This document shows, piece by piece, positions 59,010-64,000 of a DNA stretch of 64,000 nucleotides. Below the pieces are notes generated by a model. That model was given only the letters and a program-made list of their open reading frames with translations. It was not told the DNA's origin and made no database searches. The DNA lies in the NCBI GenBank assembly GCA_037576215.1, contig JBANDB010000013.1:1-64000 (forward strand). The letters run 5' to 3'. Source of the stretch: Armillaria gallica (Eukaryota > Basidiomycota > Agaricomycetes > Agaricales > Physalacriaceae). The stretch's first letter is position 1; every line of letters starts with the position of its first letter. Position numbers and translations under genes: made by a program.

Positions 59010-60509
59010 ATGAGATGCGGTCTTTTTTTCCCCACTCGTCTTGGGATAAGTCGAATACGAACGGTTCACAGTGGACCTAGCCAATTCAAAGTTCTGTCTG
59101 ATCCTACCCCCTTACATTGCTCTGACCTATCGACTCCTGAAGCGGCTCGAGGCCGTAATACCGCCATTTGCTCTCTTCTTGCCCAGGGCGACTATGGAAC
59201 TGCCGAGAAATTCATCAATCGCTTCATTGATGCTACCAGCCGTTTGGAGCAACCACAGCAAAACATTGTCCTTAATTCCGCTCGGAGACCAATTTCCACT
59301 CTCATACACGCATATGTCAGAGCTGGAATGGCACACCATGCAGCTCGCCACGTGTATGTAATGCTGCACAGAAAGAGACCACCAAAGACCAGGACATTAG
59401 TCGCTGTCATCAATAGTCTATTATCTTCAGTTCCTGATGAGGTTGGAGAGAAGGATCCGAAACGCCATTTTTTTGCGAGTTATGTGCTATCGCTCCAGTC
59501 CGACCGGGTGACAGATCCATACTTACGCAACGCTTTGGAGCTCTGGATCAAGGCCGAAAAGGCTCGACTCCCCGCAGCGAAGGAGACCTTTCAGGGTCTC
59601 CTAGCGACTTTGATCGCGCAGGAGGAATGCGTGTCTGCAGGCGCGGTGTTTTCCCGAGTATCACGGCGGCATTGGGAATACATGGCTATGAGAGACATGC
59701 ATCATCATCCCCGAGACGTTACTATGACGAATCAGCGATTCCCTATCAACCCTGCCGAAGCACCCGCGTATCCAGACCCGCGATTATTTGAGAATCTCGT
59801 ATTCCTTTGCATGTCAGTTCTCCGACGCACCGAAGCGACTCGTGGGCAACAACAAATTCGCCGTTCTGCAGGCCATGGGTTAATCTTCCTTGCCAGTCTC
59901 CTCCACCATCGCCAAATACCCTTTCCAGAAGTCGGATCCCTCATTTCCGCTCTGTTTTATTGTATGCTACTCTCCGATAGTCTATGGGTTCCAGAAAACC
60001 CGTTCGGAGGAACCATGCATTCGTTTCAACGTCAAACATTGAGGCTCGGACAATATGCTCATGGCGTCATCAAGAGTCTAGCAAGACGACTCCCTAATCG
60101 AAGTCCACCGACTGCTTATAGATCACAACGCTACAGCATCCTTCCAGTCCTCTCATACGATTCATATCGCGATCTGCTCATGGGTCTAATTGAATCTTTC
60201 CATGACCCAGTTCTCACGCTCGAGGTGTGGGAGTCGATGGTGGAACAGCACCTGGGGATTCAGGACGCAGAGCAGTTTTCAAAAAACTTCATGGATGACT
60301 TGCCGGAAGAGGGGGTTTTGAGAGAGAGATTTGACAAGATATTGCGTCGGTGGCGGCGATCACAGAGGAAAATAGTGATTCCTATATTCACACGGGAAGG
60401 TGAGACGAAAATGAACGAGCTCATGGAAGCATTAGGCGATGCAGTTGCTGGTGGGAAGATGAATACACGAGATGCAGAGACACCTCCGATACCTCCTTCA
60501 GAATCTTAG
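59010..60509 (+). CDS. Mitochondrial PPR-like or helical-repeat protein
   Basis: Intronless, 499 residues. ATG at 59010 (the upstream in-frame codon is TTG). The N-terminus MRCGLFFPTRLGISRIRTVH is a mitochondrial presequence (Arg, no acids). The body is alpha-helical with PPR-style helix pairs (ICSLLAQGDYGTAEKFINRF; RPISTLIHAYVRAGMAHHAA; RTLVAVINSLLSSVP; FQGLLATLIAQEECVSAGAV). The C-terminus is a basic helix (FDKILRRWRRSQRKIVI). Likely a mitochondrial RNA-handling factor, but PPR periodicity is irregular and the assignment is by pattern only. Confidence 0.7.
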   Translation: MRCGLFFPTRLGISRIRTVHSGPSQFKVLSDPTPLHCSDLSTPEAARGRNTAICSLLAQGDYGTAEKFINRFIDATSRLEQPQQNIVLNSARRPISTLIHAYVRAGMAHHAARHVYVMLHRKRPPKTRTLVAVINSLLSSVPDEVGEKDPKRHFFASYVLSLQSDRVTDPYLRNALELWIKAEKARLPAAKETFQGLLATLIAQEECVSAGAVFSRVSRRHWEYMAMRDMHHHPRDVTMTNQRFPINPAEAPAYPDPRLFENLVFLCMSVLRRTEATRGQQQIRRSAGHGLIFLASLLHHRQIPFPEVGSLISALFYCMLLSDSLWVPENPFGGTMHSFQRQTLRLGQYAHGVIKSLARRLPNRSPPTAYRSQRYSILPVLSYDSYRDLLMGLIESFHDPVLTLEVWESMVEQHLGIQDAEQFSKNFMDDLPEEGVLRERFDKILRRWRRSQRKIVIPIFTREGETKMNELMEALGDAVAGGKMNTRDAETPPIPPSES

Positions 60510-60901
60510 ATTCCTTGCTCGCACATACGCCATCTCAAGATCAGCATGTGGAACTTATGTCTGGATCATAAATGTTGTAATATATATACTTTAGAGCAGT
60601 TTAGAGCCCATCTTTAAATGATACTTTCGAATCACACTGTTCAGAAACTAAGGCTTCATGTCATGGCGGCTGTGCTCTGTCAATCCCTGCAGCTATACTG
60701 AAATTGTCAATGTACACTGCATCGCTAGCGATTATATTGGCTGCTAGTAGTGGTTTCTATTCTGATCAACGTCCCTTAGAAGGAAAGGAACCGGAGTCCA
60801 TATTACATGTGTACTGCCTATGTACCGTAATAATAGACTATGCTACGGGACCGAGCATATATGGTATCATTGATACGGACATGCCCCCGCCTGGTACAAT
60901 A

Positions 60902-61413
60902 CTGTACTATTTCGACCTTATCTTCATGTCACAGGTCACAGCAGCTTGTGAAATGAAGATATGCATACCTGATAACATGTCACAGGCCTCAGTGAAGAGA
61001 CACAAAAAAGTTCCAAAATAGTGTCTTTTTCGAGTAAGAATAACAAAAAATTCCTTCCTTGAGTGTCTACGCGCGTTCCCAGACATTTTTGTCATGCCAG
61101 TGATTTGGTTTTGATGATGCGGCAGTGGCGACTCCGTTCTGGCAGCTCAAAGGTGGATTCCGTGGCCCGTTCAGCAAATCCAGCCTTTCATGACGTCATG
61201 GATGGCAAAAAGTCACACTCAAGGAGGGTTAAACTGGAGACCTAGCTACTTAGTCACAGCATTGAGCCACAAGACTACTACAGCAACTGAATAATTTACA
61301 ATGTGAAGATGTACATAACATGTCACAGACTACAGTGATCTGTGAAGATCTTCCTGGCTGAAGATGTGGCATAACATGTCACAAGCCGTGAAGATAAGGT
61401 CGAAATAGTACAG
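60902..61413. mobile_element. 512-bp MITE with perfect 25-bp TIRs and TA target duplication
   Basis: The left end begins CTGTACTATTTCGACC... at 60902 and the right end finishes ...GGTCGAAATAGTACAG at 61413; 25 bases are perfectly inverted (60902-60926 and 61389-61413). TA flanks both sides (60900-60901 and 61414-61415). This is a Tc1/mariner-type (Stowaway-like) non-autonomous element. Inside, TAACATGTCACA is repeated near 60973, 61316 and 61371, with GAAGAT motifs. It has no transposase. Confidence 0.85.
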
Positions 61414-62465
61414 TAGTGTGAAAGTACACAGTTAGATCAGGAGAAGTTAGCCCCGCTGCCTGCCGCATGTCGTCTTTAAGGCGACGATCGCTAGGAACGA
61501 TTAATCTTTGACCTGAAATACTCGATATACACCCTCAAGGGGTGGCAAAGTCCCCGATGTATGTGTTTGGGCGTCATTCGAACGTAATCCACTAGGAATA
61601 TAAACGACGAGGTGCTCAAATTGTTTGTCAGCTCTCCGGAGTAGCTCCCATATCGGTCCGATTCCTGAATGATCTCGCCCCATGTGAGTCTGTTCCTGGT
61701 ATTCAAGCGCATTGGCTCCTTGGCAACGTCGACGTTTGGGGGAGACAGGGCGGGACCTAGTCGATTACCAGCCTTGAGCGGATGAGGCAAGAATCTCGAA
61801 AAGGATCTTATATATATATAGCGAGATAACGATAACGAAGAGTCAGAAAGGTTGTAAATGCAACTACGATGCATCACAGCCTCGACCCAGATTTCGCAAG
61901 GGAAACCCAACGACCCCAAGCCACTGCCATTTGTCCCATAAGACATTCTTCTTCAAGGCAGGCAAAAAAGGCGCAAGCGATACAAGATATATCTGAGATT
62001 TTACAGTTCCGATCAGCTTCTCGGCTAACAAGCACCATTCCAGGGGAGTCTTGGAAAGAACTCGCCACAGGGAGCCCCACCTCTTTGAACCCTTTCAGCT
62101 GTTCATTAGGCCCCCCTCAACACCATCGAGAAATGACGGTCAAAGGAGCAATACATGTGAGGTTCACAAAAGTAGATTACGTTGAGTTCAATTATCCGAA
62201 GTGAGAATGGACGCGTACTTTTATGGAACATACTTACTTGCCGAACTCGATGATAAGCCTGATCGCGATCAAATCGTTACGGTAGCCTCGCTAAATTTGC
62301 ATCATATTGATTGTGAATTCGTAGGGTCGATGGCACATGTTCCCACTGAGTCCAAGTAGTGACTATAGCTCCAAAACCTGCTGGAAAACACGAGGCCGAG
62401 GTGGAGTCTTGACGAGAGTTCATGTCCCTGCAATCCATTGCGTGATGGAATACGATTCGATTCTG
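61414..62465. other. Intergenic region with AT box and weak open frames
   Basis: A TATATATATATA stretch near 61808 could serve a plus ORF at 61869-62204 (starts MHHSLDPDFARETQRPQATA) or a minus ORF ending at 61491 (starts MRLNTRNRLTWGEI). Neither shows a family or splice support; both are doubtful. Confidence 0.3.
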
Positions 62466-64000
62466 TTACAGCTCCTCTCTATTCATGCTAGACTCCGTAA
62501 CTGGTAGGCAAAGTGCCGGCGAGGTTCCTGTAAACTGATATTGGCATTTCTCCAACTCGGCGACCGTCAACAAGGCATTCTCCGTTCCACAAGCCATCAA
62601 CAGCTAAATTAAATCGGCAATCATTATAACTTGCTCTAGGTCGATGTATCTTGGAACTCACTATTACGCTTCGTTCCGGCCCATTCCAGCATTTGGTACC
62701 TTTCTCGTAGTTTTGTTTTTGGTAATATGCGAGTTGTCCAGGTTCTGCGTCCCGATTCCATGCAACGAATTTCCTAAAAGAAGTTAGTGACTGATATCCA
62801 AGAATTACATATTACTCACCCCAAGGTAAATGTAGAGCCACCTTTGTTGGGCTTTTGCTTAGCGGTGCCGAATAGACAAACCTCATACGTGTAGCTGTGG
62901 GGATGCATGAGTACAGCGGGAGCATGTTTCATGGTAATCAGATCACTGACTCTCCGGTATCTTTCTCTAAGCACGTCCCATCGAGTTTCTTCCATTCACC
63001 TTCGACCCCAAAACCGGTAGGATCAAAGAGCTCGGAAAGGTCTTTCTCGGCATTTTCCTTATCTTTGCGAACCTGCTTCAGAGCGTTCTCTGCATCAGTG
63101 AAGACTTGGCGTGCGTGAGTGGATTCTAAGATCAGTTAGTCGAGATGTGAGGCGGCTCGGACCGGTGAAACAAACCTGCTGAGCTACCGACTTCAGGACG
63201 GATAATTCCGAAAGACTCGAGCCACGAAAGGATCGCATCTTTCAGGTCTTCATATTGAGGTACCAAGGAATCAGGGAGATAGTTGACGATGTCGAAAAGT
63301 TCCGCTGACGACGGAATTAGGTGTTCACGTTGATTCTAAAAAGATAAAACACTCACACAGAGAACCCGGAGCCGGCGATCTGACATATTCATCGTGCTCC
63401 AGCAATAAGTCAACGTGTTTCGTTTTCAAAAGGTTGTCCAGTTCCTTGTCCAGTTCCTCAGCAGTCCATTCGCCATCTGCAAGTGTTCCTTCTTCTGTGG
63501 ACTCATCCTCCCCTTCTTCATTGTTAGGTTCATCCGTTTCTGACGAGTCCTTTCCGACATCATTGATGTGTGGTAACCCGGCGAGATACTCCCACCCACG
63601 AACTGCGTCTAGGACAGCCATATCCTGATAGTTGGGGTTGTAACTCGTACGAAGTGTGTCTAGTATATCGCTGAGGGTTTTCTCGCGCTCCAAATGTTTC
63701 TTGTATTCGCGCTGCAAAGATTTGAGAGCGTTCGAGTGGGTAATCAAGGAAGCGTAAAGAGCTGAAGTTAACGGTAAATTTCATACTGAGCGACGGTTGG
63801 AGGACGACTACTTACGGGATTGTTTCTTGAAGTCTAACTCAGCCGCAGACAGGGATTCGGTGCGTTCAGCGATTTCTGGCATTACCCATGAATAGGTAAG
63901 AACGATGATAGCAGAAGACGGGTCAATAATGTACCTTGCAGTCTAGCCACTTCTTTCTCCCTAGTAGCGATATCCTGCACCAACGTTTGAACGAGGCTCT
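62466..64000 (-). CDS. gtb1: Glucosidase II beta subunit (Gtb1/PRKCSH), 3' part
   Basis: Only the C-terminal two thirds is in the window; the 5' part lies beyond 64000. Visible exons: a coiled-coil segment (LVQTLVQDIATREKEVARLQ; ERTESLSAAELDFKKQS; LKSLQREYKKHLEREKTLSD), an acidic stretch (ETDEPNNEEGEDESTEEGTL), ILSWLESFGIIRPEV, KLFD-type segment LSELFDPTGFGVEGEWKKLD and the MRH domain: YEVCLFGTAKQKPNKG, LAYYQKQNYEKGTKCWNGPE, RSVILLMACGTENALLTVAE, ELEKCQYQFTGTSPALC. The MRH domain binds mannose arms of N-glycans and holds the catalytic alpha subunit in the ER, for trimming glucose during glycoprotein folding. The TAA is at 62466. Confidence 0.9.

Noticed and set aside
60704..61021. 105-codon plus-strand open frame
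   Set aside because: It crosses the left end of the MITE and has no other support.
61491..61946. 151-codon minus-strand frame
   Set aside because: No ATG-proximal promoter for the long form, no recognised motif; only mentioned as doubtful.

Overview
The window looks like nuclear DNA of a filamentous basidiomycete, most likely an Agaricomycete. Evidence: dense genes split by many 45-70 bp GT-AG introns, a DUF6534-type seven-helix membrane protein, solo F-box proteins, a fungal alcohol oxidase, a fungal P450, and a eukaryotic tRNA-Ala(AGC) without encoded CCA. Gene models were assembled by eye from open frames, splice consensus and conserved motifs. Exon edges are therefore good where a family motif fixes the frame and weaker elsewhere.

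Left part (0.3-21 kb). A C2-domain cytokinesis (Inn1/Fic1-like) protein is followed by two head-to-head small mitochondrial-type genes, a WD40 protein and cyclophilin H. Next come a methanol/alcohol oxidase (AOX), Pkr1, GINS subunit Psf3, an unknown soluble protein, a Ser/Pro-rich disordered protein, a short-chain dehydrogenase and a long disordered protein with a TFIIS-N-like C-terminus. Just upstream of that last gene, about 1.1 kb (roughly 21119-22243) has almost no CpG. I read this as a methylation-decayed repeat relic.

Middle (22-45 kb). A Cdc123/D123-like gene carries a probable one-base frameshift. It is followed by an F-box/LRR-like protein, a large ankyrin-RCC1-BTB protein of the IBtk type, an unknown protein, a divergent DUF6534 membrane protein/P450 pair, tRNA-Ala and a second F-box protein. 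A growth-related block follows: Nug1 (60S ribosome export GTPase), Tra2-like splicing factor and ribosomal protein eL18. Tra2 and eL18 are divergent, and in both the first coding exon is only the ATG.

Right part (45-64 kb). Here lie a heme-dependent N-demethylase-like (DUF3445) membrane protein, a small single-pass protein, a mucin-like single-pass protein with tandem repeats, a MARVEL-type four-helix protein and the MBOAT lysophospholipid acyltransferase Ale1. These are followed by a BAHD-type acyltransferase next to sterol isomerase Erg2, a mitochondrial PPR-like protein, a 512-bp MITE with perfect 25-bp terminal inverted repeats and a TA duplication, and the 3' part of glucosidase II beta (Gtb1), cut by the window edge.

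Most genes are housekeeping. Several share membrane, lipid or sterol themes (Erg2, Ale1, BAHD, MARVEL, mucin), but nothing shows a co-regulated cluster. The most unusual signals are the CpG-free tract, the MITE, the frameshifted Cdc123-like gene and the paired start-codon introns.
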